Position numbers and translations under genes: made by a program
The notes under the pieces: model-generated
Database searches by the model: none
Told to the model about the DNA's origin: nothing
What the model saw: only the letters and a program-made list of their open reading frames with translations
Shown: one piece after another, positions 8,439 to 17,078 of the stretch
Layout of the letters: each line of letters starts with the position of its first letter
How positions within the stretch are numbered: the stretch's first letter is position 1
Origin: Chloroflexota bacterium
GTDB lineage: Bacteria; Chloroflexota; Ktedonobacteria; Ktedonobacterales; JACDGC01
DNA: 43,453 bases
Assembly (NCBI GenBank): GCA_021778805.1
Contig: JAJYBV010000020.1
Span: 1 to 43,453 of the forward strand
Direction of reading: 5' to 3'

Positions 8439-10181
8439 TTAGAAGGTTTTTCTTGCCAACATAAGCAATTGTTCAACAATTGGACCCAATGCCAAAGCAG
8501 GGAAGAAGGTTAGCGCGCCAACTATTAAAATTACTCCAATTACTAGCGAAGCAAACAGCAAAGTTGCGGTTGGAAATGTACCAACTCCGGCAGGGATAAT
8601 TTTTTTCTGAGCCAATGATCCGGCCATAGCCATTACCGGAATTACAAAAGCAAAGCGCCCAATAATCATCGCAAATGCGCCAGTCAAATTATAAAATGGG
8701 GTATTGCTTCCCAACCCGGCAAAAGCTGAGCCATTGTTTCCCGTCATCGAGGTAAAAGCATATAATATTTCACTTAGTCCGTGAGGCCCAGCATTACTTA
8801 TTTGAGAGTATCCGCCATGATACACTGATGCGATGGCAGTAAAACCTAATATTGAAAGTGGCAAGATCAAAATAGCTAACGAAACCATTTTCATTTCATA
8901 TTGCTCAATCTTCTTTCCTAAATATTCCGGTGTCCGCCCAACCATAAGTCCGGCAATAAATACCGAAAGAATAGCAAAAACTATTAAGCCATAAAGACCT
9001 GACCCAACACCTCCAAAAATAACCTCACCCAACTGTATATTTACCATTGGTATTAGGCCGCCAATCGGCGTATAACTATCTATCAAACTGTTTATTGCTC
9101 CGCAGGACGCTGCAGTTGTAATTGTTGTAAACAGTGTTGAAGATCCGATACCAAAACGCATCTCTTTGCCTTCCATATTCCCGCCTGGTTGCGCGAGCGG
9201 ATATCCATGAGAGACTTGATTAACACCAAAATGCGCCAATAATGGATTGCCCGCTTGCTCTGCGCCAAGTGTAACGACAGCTCCGATAATGAATATAAAA
9301 CTCACAGCGCCAAATAATACCCAACCTTGTTTTGTATTGCCGGCAGATTTACCAAAGAAATACAGCAGACCCGCGCTTATGACTAACATCGACAGCATTT
9401 CAACAAGATTCGTAAAAGAAGTTGGATTCTCAAATGGGTGAGCAGAATTAGCGTTGAAGAAACCGCCGCCATTCGTTCCAAGCATTTTAATCGCTTCTTG
9501 GGAAGCAACTGGGCCATACGCAATAACCTGTTTAAATCCCTCCAATGAAGTGACAGTGACATAATTATCAAATGTTTGCGGAACACCCTGCCATACGAGA
9601 AACAGCGCATATATAGTGCAGATTGGCAATAACAAATACAAAATGCACCGTGTAACATCTACCCAGAAATTACCAAGACGTTGAGTATTATGCCTTACTA
9701 GGCCGCGAATAACAGCCACAGCTAAAACAATACCAACTGCAGCAGATGTAAAGTTATGCAATTCAAGTCCAAGCATTTGAGAAAGGTAACTCATTATCGT
9801 TTCGCCACTATAGTTTTGCCAATTCGTATTAGTAGTAAAACTTGTTGCAGTATTAAAAGCAAGCATGGGATTCACTGCAGGAAGGCCTTGGGGATTCAAG
9901 GGAAGTTTATTTTGTAAACGTAAAATTGCATAGGTAAATAATAAGCCTGCTCCGCTAAAGATGAGCATGGAAATAGTATACCCTTTCCAGTTTTGTTCCT
10001 CATCTTCATTCACTCCCCCTGCCCAATAAAAAAAACGTTCTACAGGATGAAAAACCCGTTCAAACCACGTATTTTTCGTTTCAAACACAGCGTAAAGATA
10101 AAGACCAACTGGTTTTGTTAACAAAAGTAATATGATAAAATAAATCGCAATTTGCGCCAAGCCATTCAATGTAAAAACCAT
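8439..10181 (-). CDS. kdpA: Potassium-transporting ATPase KdpA subunit
   Basis: The K+-translocating channel-like subunit, 580 residues with about ten membrane spans. The four selectivity-filter/P-loop blocks are recognisable: TTNTNWQNYSG, GTNGGGFFNANSAHPFENP, TAASCGAINS and TGNNGSAFAGLGSN. The ATG at 10181 has AGGAG 6 bases upstream, and this ribosome binding site overlaps the end of kdpF 12 bases away, as in other kdp operons. Length is slightly above the common ~560. Complete and likely functional. Confidence 0.97.
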   Translation of the reverse strand: MVFTLNGLAQIAIYFIILLLLTKPVGLYLYAVFETKNTWFERVFHPVERFFYWAGGVNEDEEQNWKGYTISMLIFSGAGLLFTYAILRLQNKLPLNPQGLPAVNPMLAFNTATSFTTNTNWQNYSGETIMSYLSQMLGLELHNFTSAAVGIVLAVAVIRGLVRHNTQRLGNFWVDVTRCILYLLLPICTIYALFLVWQGVPQTFDNYVTVTSLEGFKQVIAYGPVASQEAIKMLGTNGGGFFNANSAHPFENPTSFTNLVEMLSMLVISAGLLYFFGKSAGNTKQGWVLFGAVSFIFIIGAVVTLGAEQAGNPLLAHFGVNQVSHGYPLAQPGGNMEGKEMRFGIGSSTLFTTITTAASCGAINSLIDSYTPIGGLIPMVNIQLGEVIFGGVGSGLYGLIVFAILSVFIAGLMVGRTPEYLGKKIEQYEMKMVSLAILILPLSILGFTAIASVYHGGYSQISNAGPHGLSEILYAFTSMTGNNGSAFAGLGSNTPFYNLTGAFAMIIGRFAFVIPVMAMAGSLAQKKIIPAGVGTFPTATLLFASLVIGVILIVGALTFFPALALGPIVEQLLMLARKTF

Positions 10182-10193
10182 AAGATGACGCTC

Positions 10194-10289
10194 CTAAAAT
10201 TTATCTGGCCGCAGAAGGGCAAACATCAAGTAAACTGCCAAGATTAACGCGATAATGCCGATAATGAAATATTCCCAATTCCAGATCAT
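10194..10289 (-). CDS. kdpF: KdpF, small membrane subunit of the Kdp pump
   Basis: A 31-residue single-span peptide (MIWNWEYFIIGIIALILAVY then a short tail ending LLRPDKF) matching KdpF, which stabilises the KdpABC complex in the membrane. The ATG at 10289 has GGAGG 5 bases upstream. The Tyr-hydrophobic-Leu-Leu-Arg-Pro-(E/D)-(K/R)-F tail is the hallmark of the family. The open frame extends to 10427, but the ribosome binding site, length and overlap with the upstream small ORF favour the short form. Confidence 0.9.
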   Translation of the reverse strand: MIWNWEYFIIGIIALILAVYLMFALLRPDKF

Positions 10290-10384
10290 TGATTCCTCCG
10301 AATAATCTGCTCGCACCCTACCGTAAAGGCAATTAGCGCGGCAAACATCAGCAATGAAATCAAGACAAACAGGACATCTGACAT
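10286..10384 (-). CDS. Small membrane ORF upstream of kdpF (32 residues)
   Basis: A short gene begins with ATG at 10384 (GAGG 7 bases upstream) and ends in TGA overlapping the kdpF start as ATGA, so the two are translationally coupled. The peptide begins MSDVLFVLISLLMFAALIAF and ends in a Cys-Glu-Gln-Ile-Ile-Arg-Arg tail: one transmembrane helix with a positively charged cytoplasmic end. Small peptides of this kind precede kdpF in several phyla by my recollection, but their role is not established. It is the first gene of the kdp transcript and may be a pump accessory subunit or a leader peptide. Confidence 0.72.
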   Translation of the reverse strand: MSDVLFVLISLLMFAALIAFTVGCEQIIRRNQ

Positions 10385-10477
10385 AGAAAAACCTCTTTCT
10401 AAAAATTTTGGATCTCAGGTATTTCAAAAGACATTGCCCAATTTAGATATCCACTGAATGATTATAGCTTGAAGGAG

Positions 10478-10496
10478 ATCATGAAAATATCATGAT
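10478..10496 (-). promoter_or_regulatory. Palindrome in the kdp leader (possible regulator site)
   Basis: ATCATGA at 10478-10484 and TCATGAT at 10490-10496 form a 7-bp dyad with a 5-bp spacer. It sits about 60 bases downstream of the -10 element and about 95 bases before the first ORF. It could bind the adjacent response regulator, or fold in the leader RNA. No c-di-AMP (ydaO-type) riboswitch consensus could be recognised around it. Confidence 0.35.
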
Positions 10497-10554
10497 TATA
10501 TCGGGGAAAGATAAAAATAATATCAAGATTTTTGTGTTTCCACGTTAACAAAAC

Positions 10555-10583
10555 AGAATAGGGGGTCATAGGTTGAAAGTCAA
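10555..10583 (-). promoter_or_regulatory. Sigma-70-type promoter of the kdp structural operon
   Basis: On the minus strand, TTGACT (10578-10583), a 17-bp spacer and TATTCT (10555-10560). The transcript would start near 10548, giving a ~165-nt leader before the small ORF. The promoter lies between the response regulator gene and the structural genes, so the pump can be induced separately from its regulators. Confidence 0.72.
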
Positions 10584-10669
10584 GGGCATTACCTCCGGAT
10601 AGAGACAACGCATACACTTTCATCCAATTGCGCTAAGCCATTGCGGCTTTACGGGCTTTTTATAAAACG

Positions 10670-11407
10670 CTAATAATTGATTTTAAGCCGATAACCTATC
10701 CCCGGCTCGGTAACAATATAGCGCGGACGCTCAGCCTCTGGCTCTAATTTCCTGCGCATCTGTGCAATACAAACGCGCAAATAATGGTTCTCATCTTCAA
10801 ATTGCGGCCCCCAAACGGCCCGCAATATATTTTGGTGTGTAACAACTCGGCCAGCGTTGGTTGCAAGATATTTAAGTACTTCATATTCATTTGGAGTGAG
10901 ATGTACTTCAACATTTTTTTGCAGCACTTGCCTCTGTTCAAAGTTAATAGAGATATCGCCAAAAGTAAAAATTGCGTCACAGCTCTGTGCCACAGCGCTA
11001 TGAGCAGTATGGCGCAATTCAACTTGTATGCGGGCAATTAACTCATTCATATTAAATGGTTTTACAAGATAATCATCAGCACCATTACTCAGAAGTTCAA
11101 TTTTATCCTCGTCACTGGAACGCACAGAGAGCACTATAATTGGCGTCTGAGACCACAAACGTACTTGTTGACAAAATGTCAGCCCATTTATCTCCGGCAT
11201 CTCATAATCAAGAATTACCACATCCGGGCGCCACGTCGATATAAGTTCCATCCCCTGTTTAGAATTCCCAACCCATTTAACTATATACCCGGTTTTTGTC
11301 AGCCCAATGTGCATTGCTTTCCCTATAGCTTCATCATCATCTACAACGAGTATACGGGCTAATTTTCCATGAGAAACGCCATTATTTTCAGAAACATTTA
11401 TATTCAT
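10670..11407 (-). CDS. kdpE: OmpR-family response regulator (KdpE-like)
   Basis: A 245-residue two-component regulator. The receiver domain (about 17-130) has the acidic triad VVDDDE, phospho-acceptor Asp67 (VVILDYEMPE) and Lys116 in YLVKPF. The OmpR/PhoB winged helix occupies about 145-243 (HLTPNEYEVLKYLATNAGRVV, then GIGYRL at the end). It follows the sensor kinase by 14 bases and precedes the kdp structural genes, so it very probably activates them in response to K+ limitation. An 11-residue tail precedes the receiver. The assignment to KdpE rests on context and overall resemblance. Confidence 0.9.
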   Translation of the reverse strand: MNINVSENNGVSHGKLARILVVDDDEAIGKAMHIGLTKTGYIVKWVGNSKQGMELISTWRPDVVILDYEMPEINGLTFCQQVRLWSQTPIIVLSVRSSDEDKIELLSNGADDYLVKPFNMNELIARIQVELRHTAHSAVAQSCDAIFTFGDISINFEQRQVLQKNVEVHLTPNEYEVLKYLATNAGRVVTHQNILRAVWGPQFEDENHYLRVCIAQMRRKLEPEAERPRYIVTEPGIGYRLKINY

Positions 11408-11421
11408 ACTTATTACATCCT

Positions 11422-13125
11422 CTATTTCACAGGAAGCGTAAAATTGAAAACGCTTCCGTTATTTGGTAAATTTTCAGCCCAAATTTTGCCTTGGTGTTCT
11501 TGAATAATATTCAAGCAAGCGGCCAATCCTAATCCCGTTCCCTTTGCAATTTTTTCCGGAAGCCATGGCAATTCTTGGTCTAATCTATAAAATTTCTTAA
11601 AGATTGCCTGCAACTCCGTAGGTGGTATACCAACGCCTTCATCATATATTTGGACAATAATGACTTGGCTCTCAGTGTTTGAAACTGCTTTAATAGTAAT
11701 TTTACTCTTTGGCGGAGAATACTTGACCGCGTTTTCAACAAGATTAATAACAACACGCTCTATCGCAACATGATCCATAATGGCTTCGAGTGGATCCTCT
11801 GCAATATCAATAACGATGCGATGATCCTGCAATTGCCCAGATGTATCAAGTTCATCCAAAGCAGTTGCAACAACATCATTAATGGGGTAGAGTGATCGCG
11901 GCGCTGCTTTTGCTTTGCCCTCATAGCGTGATATTGTTAAAATATTCGCTACAATGTTTTCTAACCTTCGGGAACTTCCCATAATCTTTTCTATCAATAT
12001 TATATATGATGTTTTGTCGATATTAATGTCAGTTTGCGTCAACGAGCTAGCTGCAGTTTGAATTGCGGTAATTGGTGTGCGCAGATCATGCGTGATTGAT
12101 CCCAAAAGCGCATCCTTTAATCGCTCGCTTTCTCGTAAAGTTGCAGCATGCATAGCTTCGTTTTGCAGCGCTGCGCGTTCAATAGCCAGAGCAATTTGAT
12201 CGCAAATTGTGGCAAATTGCTTTGCCGGCAACGTTTGACGAGTATCTAATTCGGGAACAAATGTCAGCAATTGTTCGATCATCGGCGTACCGCTCACCAT
12301 TAAAATTCCACATTGATTGCGCAAAGGGATAAAATATGTTGAAAGATCTTGTTCAATCATTCTAGTTTGCTTAGTACTTACTAATGAGGTGGCAGCATTT
12401 TTTTGATAGTGCAGCGCATCAAACTGCGCCAGCGTTGGATTTTGGTTTTGTTGAGAATAAGCAATTGAACGTATTGCTAAATCGCCTGTCTCAGTTGGAA
12501 TCCATAATGAACACGCAAGAATACCTTCCTTATCAAATTGCTTGCAGATCCATGCCGTAACTATTGGAAACAACGTACTGCTTTCATGGACTGCGGCGAT
12601 TTGCTGTGAAAGATCATACAGCGCGGCAGTGCGCATCTGACTGTCAACCGCATATTGCTCCCGCTTATGCAAGGCTGAAGCAAAAAATGTAATAATCAAG
12701 CTAATCATTAAAAATGTTGAAAGAAAAATCCATTCCGAAGGATCATCGATGGTAAGAAGATAATAAGGTTTAATAAAGAAAAAATCATATGTAAGAAACG
12801 CTAGCACAGACATTAAACCTGATGAAAATTGCCGCGATGTTGAAGCAAGCCATATAATTCCCAATAAATACAAAAAAGAAATATTTACTGTGGAATGAGG
12901 CAAAATTTGCCTGAGCAGCCATCGAAGCAAAGCAATCAAAAGAGTATAAACAAAAACATACACCACAGCATCGCGAATTTGTTTCCAAACCGCATTATTT
13001 CGATTTACTATTTTATGTGATTGCAATATAATTGTGTTTGTAATGTAATCAGAAAAAATATTTAGTTCGTTTGTTATAGATTTTTTGATTTTTTGAATAT
13101 GTATCATTTTCATGTCTATCTTCAT
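11422..13125 (-). CDS. Membrane sensor histidine kinase equivalent to the C-terminal half of KdpD
   Basis: 567 residues. After a short N-terminus come four closely spaced membrane segments (about 53-150) resembling the DUF4118 membrane domain of KdpD. A GAF-like region follows (about 165-320), then HisKA with the phospho-acceptor His346 (SITHDLRTPI), and a HATPase domain with the N box NLVENAVKYSPP and G boxes DEGVGIP and GTGLGLAA. It lacks the KdpD N-terminal and USP domains, which are encoded separately at 4323-5531. Read together, the two genes make up one KdpD. The ATG at 13125 is uncertain: no good ribosome binding site is seen, and ATGs at 13113 and 13107 are alternatives. First gene of the regulatory pair with the OmpR-type regulator. 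Confidence 0.88.
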   Translation of the reverse strand: MKIDMKMIHIQKIKKSITNELNIFSDYITNTIILQSHKIVNRNNAVWKQIRDAVVYVFVYTLLIALLRWLLRQILPHSTVNISFLYLLGIIWLASTSRQFSSGLMSVLAFLTYDFFFIKPYYLLTIDDPSEWIFLSTFLMISLIITFFASALHKREQYAVDSQMRTAALYDLSQQIAAVHESSTLFPIVTAWICKQFDKEGILACSLWIPTETGDLAIRSIAYSQQNQNPTLAQFDALHYQKNAATSLVSTKQTRMIEQDLSTYFIPLRNQCGILMVSGTPMIEQLLTFVPELDTRQTLPAKQFATICDQIALAIERAALQNEAMHAATLRESERLKDALLGSITHDLRTPITAIQTAASSLTQTDINIDKTSYIILIEKIMGSSRRLENIVANILTISRYEGKAKAAPRSLYPINDVVATALDELDTSGQLQDHRIVIDIAEDPLEAIMDHVAIERVVINLVENAVKYSPPKSKITIKAVSNTESQVIIVQIYDEGVGIPPTELQAIFKKFYRLDQELPWLPEKIAKGTGLGLAACLNIIQEHQGKIWAENLPNNGSVFNFTLPVK

Positions 13126-13190
13126 TCAACCATGGCAACATGAATATAAATCACACTGCGCCAAATGCAGTGTATGCATTGCCAAAATAT

Positions 13191-13199
13191 ATTATAACA
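13191..13199 (-). promoter_or_regulatory. Extended -10 promoter for the kinase-regulator pair
   Basis: The minus strand reads TG-T-TATAAT, with TATAAT as the complement of 13191-13196. The -35 region is poor, as is usual for extended -10 promoters. A 12-bp palindrome (TGGTTTAAACCA, 13213-13224) lies just upstream and could be an operator. The leader would be about 60 nt. Confidence 0.5.
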
Positions 13200-13290
13200 T
13201 GTTGCAATAGTTTGGTTTAAACCATACAATCCCTTACGTTCCAAAATATATGCGGCGCATATGCCAGATATTGCGCAGCAAATTCGCTAT

Positions 13291-13319
13291 TTGTCAGTTC
13301 GCGGTAGCTTTGATACAAT
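13291..13319 (+). promoter_or_regulatory. Promoter of the thiolase-mutase operon
   Basis: TTGTCA (13291-13296), a 17-bp spacer and TACAAT (13314-13319). The predicted transcript begins near 13326 with a ~185-nt leader. It is divergent from the kinase promoter; the 13126-13510 gap holds nothing else that I can identify. Confidence 0.6.
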
Positions 13320-13510
13320 ATAAGTGAGAAATATTGTCTTTATTGAAGATGCATCATGCGTATCCCGCTGAAATTCAAGTCTTTTTCATGAAATTATGCG
13401 GCTAATCGCGGTATGAATGCAGCAGCAAACGCTATTTTTCAGAATTTTAGTTAAAGAAGACATCAATAAAATACTATCGCGCTTACGAATGCGCCAAAGG
13501 AGCATTTTCT

Positions 13511-14698
13511 ATGGCAGAAAATGACGCAGTTATAATCAGCGTCGCCCGTACACCAATCGGAAAATTTTTAGGAAGTCTTTCCCCGCTTTCCGCTTCAGAT
13601 CTTGGTTCTATTGCTCTAAAAGAAGCTGTTAAACGTTCCGGTTTACCCGGTGAAGCGTTCGAAGAAGTTATCTTGGGCAATGTTATTTCGGCCGGTGTTG
13701 GCCAAGCCCCGGCTAGGCAGGCAGCAATCAAAGCCGGTTTACCGGATGCGCTGCCCGCGCTGACCATCAATAAAGTTTGCGGATCCGGCTTAAAAGCAGT
13801 AATGCTGGCTGCGCAATCGATTAAAGCGGAAGATCAGCAGGTTGTGCTGGCCGGCGGTATGGAAAGCATGAGCAACGGCCCATACTTGCTACCGAAAGCG
13901 CGCACCGGCTATCGGTATGGAAATGGCGAATTGGTAGACTCCGTCGCCAATGATGGGTTGTGGTGTTCGTTTGAGCAGTGCTTTATGGGAGATGAAGCCG
14001 AGATTATTGCCGAAAAATTCAATGTAACCCGCGAAGAGCAAGATCGTTTGGCGTATGAAAGCCACATGAAGGCCGCAGAGGCAACAAAAGCCGGCCGATT
14101 TAAAGATGAAATAGTAGCGGTAGAAATTCCCGGCAAAAAAGGCGTTACACGCATTGAAACAGATGAATCTATCCGCCCGGACACTACCATAGAAGCTTTG
14201 GCTGCGCTGAAACCAGCTTTCAATTATGGCGCCAGAACCGTCACCGCCGGCAACGCGCCGGGACTGAATGATGGCGCCGCCGCAGTTGTTACCGTCAGCC
14301 AAAAATACGCTACCGAGCATAATCTAGCGCCATTGGCGCGCATAACCGGCTATGCGGCGGCGGCAATTACACCAAAATATATCTTTGCCGCGCCAACACT
14401 GGCGGTAAGAAAGCTTTTGGAACGAACCAACGCCAAAATCTCGGACTTCGATCTTATTGAAGTAAACGAAGCCTTTGCTGCGCAGACATTGGCCAATGGC
14501 AAAGAATTGGATTTAAATTGGAGCAGGGTTAATGTCAATGGCGGATCCATCGCGCTTGGGCATCCGCTTGGCGCAAGCGGCGCGCGCATATTAGTCACGT
14601 TAATTTCTGAACTGCGCAGGCGCGGCGGCGGCAAAGGTCTTGCTACACTCTGCCTCGGCGGCGGCGGCGCTGTCGCAATGTCTATCATTGTAGAATAA
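13511..14698 (+). CDS. Acetyl-CoA C-acetyltransferase (thiolase)
   Basis: A 395-residue thiolase, catalysing reversible condensation of two acetyl-CoA or thiolytic cleavage of 3-ketoacyl-CoA. The catalytic residues are present: nucleophile Cys90 (NKVCGSGLKAV), His351 (GGSIALGHPLGASGARI) and Cys381 (CLGGGGAVAMS). The length is typical of the degradative/biosynthetic thiolase family. ATG at 13511 has AAAGGAG 9 bases upstream. It is followed after ~100 bases by an acyl-CoA mutase on the same strand, suggesting a short-chain acyl-CoA pathway (branched-chain or butyryl-CoA metabolism). Whether it acts mainly as an acetoacetyl-CoA thiolase or a broader 3-ketoacyl thiolase cannot be told. Confidence 0.93.
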   Translation: MAENDAVIISVARTPIGKFLGSLSPLSASDLGSIALKEAVKRSGLPGEAFEEVILGNVISAGVGQAPARQAAIKAGLPDALPALTINKVCGSGLKAVMLAAQSIKAEDQQVVLAGGMESMSNGPYLLPKARTGYRYGNGELVDSVANDGLWCSFEQCFMGDEAEIIAEKFNVTREEQDRLAYESHMKAAEATKAGRFKDEIVAVEIPGKKGVTRIETDESIRPDTTIEALAALKPAFNYGARTVTAGNAPGLNDGAAAVVTVSQKYATEHNLAPLARITGYAAAAITPKYIFAAPTLAVRKLLERTNAKISDFDLIEVNEAFAAQTLANGKELDLNWSRVNVNGGSIALGHPLGASGARILVTLISELRRRGGGKGLATLCLGGGGAVAMSIIVE

Positions 14699-14801
14699 TC
14701 CCTTTCGCGCTGGCCCGGCGCCTGATGCGCAGCATTTTTGCTTCACGCGCCGGAGCTAGCCATATTCCGTGCTTCGGCGCGCAGAAATTATGAGGCAAAA
14801 T

Positions 14802-16529
14802 ATGCTCGATCAAAAAAATCCCAAAGATAAACTGACAAGCCAAAACGCGCTGTATCAGCCCGAAGCGGTAAATCATATTTCCGCAACGTTAGCGGATTGG
14901 GAAAACGGACCGGTTAAAAAATCTAACGCGCGGTTCCCCGAACGCAGCAAAGTTTTTTCCACCATGTCTGGCGTTTCCATAAACCGTTTATATACTCCTG
15001 CAGATGACGCGCAGCGCGATTTTATGCAAGATATCGGCTTTCCCGGCGAATATCCCTATACTCGCGGCGTTCAGCCAACCATGTATCGCGGCAAATTTTG
15101 GACGATGCGCATGTTTGCCGGCTTCGGCACAGCGGAAGAAACCAACCGCAGATTTCATTATTTGCTGGAAAACGGCCAAACAGGGCTTTCCATTGCGTTT
15201 GATATGCCCACCTTGTATGGATACGACCACGACAACGACATGGCGGCCGGAGAATTTGGCAAATGCGGCGTAGCTATATCTTCGTTGGCGGATATGGAAA
15301 TTTTACTGGATGGCATTCCATTAGATCAGGTTACCACCTCGATGACCATCAACAGCCCGGCCGCAGTTATTTGGGCAATGTATATTGCCGCCGCAGAAAA
15401 ACGCGGCATTCCTATGGCTGCGCTGGGCGGAACACTGCAAAATGATATTTTAAAAGAATACATCGCACAGAAAGAATATTTATTTCCGCCTGAGCCTTCC
15501 GTTCGGTTGGTTATAGACACGATTGAGTTTGGAACCAAATATATGCCGAAATGGAATACCATTTCCATTTCCGGATACCACATCCGCGAAGCCGGCGCTA
15601 CTGCCGCACAAGAATTGGCGTTTACTTTGGCGGATGGTTTGGCGTATGTCGACGCATCTTTAGAGCGCGGCCTAACCATTGACGAATTTGCGCCAAGACT
15701 GTCTTTCTTCTTTGATGTGCACAATGACTTTTTTGAAGAAATTGCTAAATTCCGCGCCGCGCGCCGCATTTGGGCGCGTGAAATGCGCGAACACTACCAC
15801 GCCAAAGATCCTCGGTCGTGGATGCTGCGCACCCATGCTCAAACTGCCGGAGTTTCCCTAACTGCCCAGCAGCCGGAAAATAATGTTGTGCGCGTCGCTT
15901 TGCAGGCTATGGCTGCTGTTTTAGGCGGCACAAACTCGCTCCACACCAATTCTTTAGATGAAGCGTTAGCTCTGCCTACCGAAAAAGCGGTTTTAATTGC
16001 TTTGCGCACCCAGCAAATCATCGCGCACGAAACCGGCGTCACAAATACGGTAGATCCCTTAGGCGGTTCGTATTTTATGGAAGCGCTGACCGATGAAATA
16101 GAGCGCCAAGCGGTTGCATATATTCAGCAGATCCGCGACTTAGGCGGTGTTATTCCCTGCATTCGCAACGGATACTATCAGCGGGAAATCTCTGAATCAT
16201 CCTATCGGTTCCAGCAGGAAGTTGATAAACATGAACGAATTATTGTCGGTGTGAATGACTATGCGGTGGAAGAGCCGATGCCGGTTCCCACACTATACAT
16301 TGACATGGCAAAAGAACAAGTTCATATTGAGCGGCTGAAGCAATTGCGGGAAACACGTGATAACGCCCAAGTTGAAAAAACTCTGAACGCTTTGCGAGAT
16401 GCGGCTAAAGGCACGGAAAATACCATGCCATTTATTTTAGACGCCGTAAGAGCATATGCAACATTAGGCGAAATTATGAATGTATTTCGCGATGTGTTTG
16501 GACCCTATATCGAATCTCCAATCTTTTAA
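14802..16529 (+). CDS. B12-dependent acyl-CoA mutase large subunit, isobutyryl-CoA-mutase-like
   Basis: 575 residues covering the substrate-binding TIM-barrel half of the methylmalonyl-CoA mutase family, without the C-terminal cobalamin-binding domain, so it needs a separate small subunit not seen in this window. Family blocks include [58 protein letters not shown] (catalytic His260) and [15 protein letters not shown]. Key specificity positions are Phe105 and Gln223, in place of the Tyr89 and Arg207 that bind the carboxylate in methylmalonyl-CoA mutase. Their spacing (118 residues, then 37 to the His) aligns exactly. Phe/Gln is the isobutyryl-CoA mutase pair. The start is ATG at 14802, because GAGG lies 6 bases upstream; GTG at 14769 and ATG at 14790 lack one. 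Automatic pipelines would probably call it methylmalonyl-CoA mutase. Confidence 0.88.
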   Translation: MLDQKNPKDKLTSQNALYQPEAVNHISATLADWENGPVKKSNARFPERSKVFSTMSGVSINRLYTPADDAQRDFMQDIGFPGEYPYTRGVQPTMYRGKFWTMRMFAGFGTAEETNRRFHYLLENGQTGLSIAFDMPTLYGYDHDNDMAAGEFGKCGVAISSLADMEILLDGIPLDQVTTSMTINSPAAVIWAMYIAAAEKRGIPMAALGGTLQNDILKEYIAQKEYLFPPEPSVRLVIDTIEFGTKYMPKWNTISISGYHIREAGATAAQELAFTLADGLAYVDASLERGLTIDEFAPRLSFFFDVHNDFFEEIAKFRAARRIWAREMREHYHAKDPRSWMLRTHAQTAGVSLTAQQPENNVVRVALQAMAAVLGGTNSLHTNSLDEALALPTEKAVLIALRTQQIIAHETGVTNTVDPLGGSYFMEALTDEIERQAVAYIQQIRDLGGVIPCIRNGYYQREISESSYRFQQEVDKHERIIVGVNDYAVEEPMPVPTLYIDMAKEQVHIERLKQLRETRDNAQVEKTLNALRDAAKGTENTMPFILDAVRAYATLGEIMNVFRDVFGPYIESPIF

Positions 16530-16555
16530 AAACACATTTACCGCGCTGCTAAACA

Positions 16556-16580
16556 CGCAAGGAGCTATTTGCTTCTTGCG
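16556..16580 (+). terminator. Stem-loop after the mutase gene
   Basis: CGCAAGGAGC (16556-16565), loop TATTT, GCTTCTTGCG (16571-16580): a 10-bp stem with one G-U pair, 27 bases past the stop. No U-tract follows, so it may be a weak or Rho-assisted terminator or a 3' stabilising hairpin. Confidence 0.45.
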
Positions 16581-16705
16581 GAATCTGCTCTGCGGCGCAA
16601 AACTGTTCTTATTGCAAACTCAGTAAATTTTATATCAATTGCGCAATTTTTCCTCGCACATATTTGGCTGATGAACTTTAACAATTAAAGAGGGATAAAA
16701 TATAT

Positions 16706-17078
16706 CAGCAATCCAGGGATACGTAAGGGTCGCCCCTTGCGCGGGGTTTGGGGTGTCCCCAAAATATCTTTTTATTTTATTTTCCGATGGGAAATATTGG
16801 CAGCCGAGTGGCAGCAATCCGGGGATACGTAAGGGGCATCTGCCCCTTGCGCAGGGTTTGGGGCGCCTCCCAAAACATCTTTTTATTTTATTTTCCGATG
16901 GGAAATATTGGCAGCCGAGCGGCAGCAATCCAGGGATACGTAAGGGGCAGATGCCCCTTGCGCAGGGTTTGGGGCGCCTCCCAAAATATCTTTTTATTTT
17001 ATTTTCCGATGGGAAATATTGGCAGCCGAGCGGCAAGGGCGACCGTAAGGGTCGCCCCTACCGGATTGCATGGCCTCA
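16706..17078. repeat. Three tandem hairpin-rich repeat units (106-111 bp) plus terminal palindromic tail
   Basis: Units start at 16706, 16812 and 16923, each beginning CAGCAATCC(A/G)GGGATACGT. Each contains a GGGGCATCTGCCCC-type inverted core, then a TTGCGC(A/G)GGGTTTGGGG block and an A/T-rich CTTTTTATTTTATTTTCC block. The array ends in a GGGCGACC/GGTCGCCC hairpin (about 17037-17059). The following 30 bases (17049-17078) are identical to the last 30 bases of the window. Open frames on both strands here only translate the repeat (GCQYFPSENKIKR-type periodic peptides) and are not genes. This is probably a dispersed intergenic repeat family of the host genome. Confidence 0.85.

Noticed and set aside
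10385-10554. c-di-AMP (ydaO) riboswitch in the kdp leader
   Set aside because: Looked for because such riboswitches control kdp in Firmicutes, but the conserved G-rich and AUC blocks are not recognisable by eye.
14802-16529. Methylmalonyl-CoA mutase assignment
   Set aside because: The carboxylate-binding Tyr/Arg pair is replaced by Phe/Gln, so the plain MCM name is not supported.
16706-17078. Possible CRISPR array
   Set aside because: Units are ~110 bp and nearly identical along their whole length, with no unique spacers and no cas genes.
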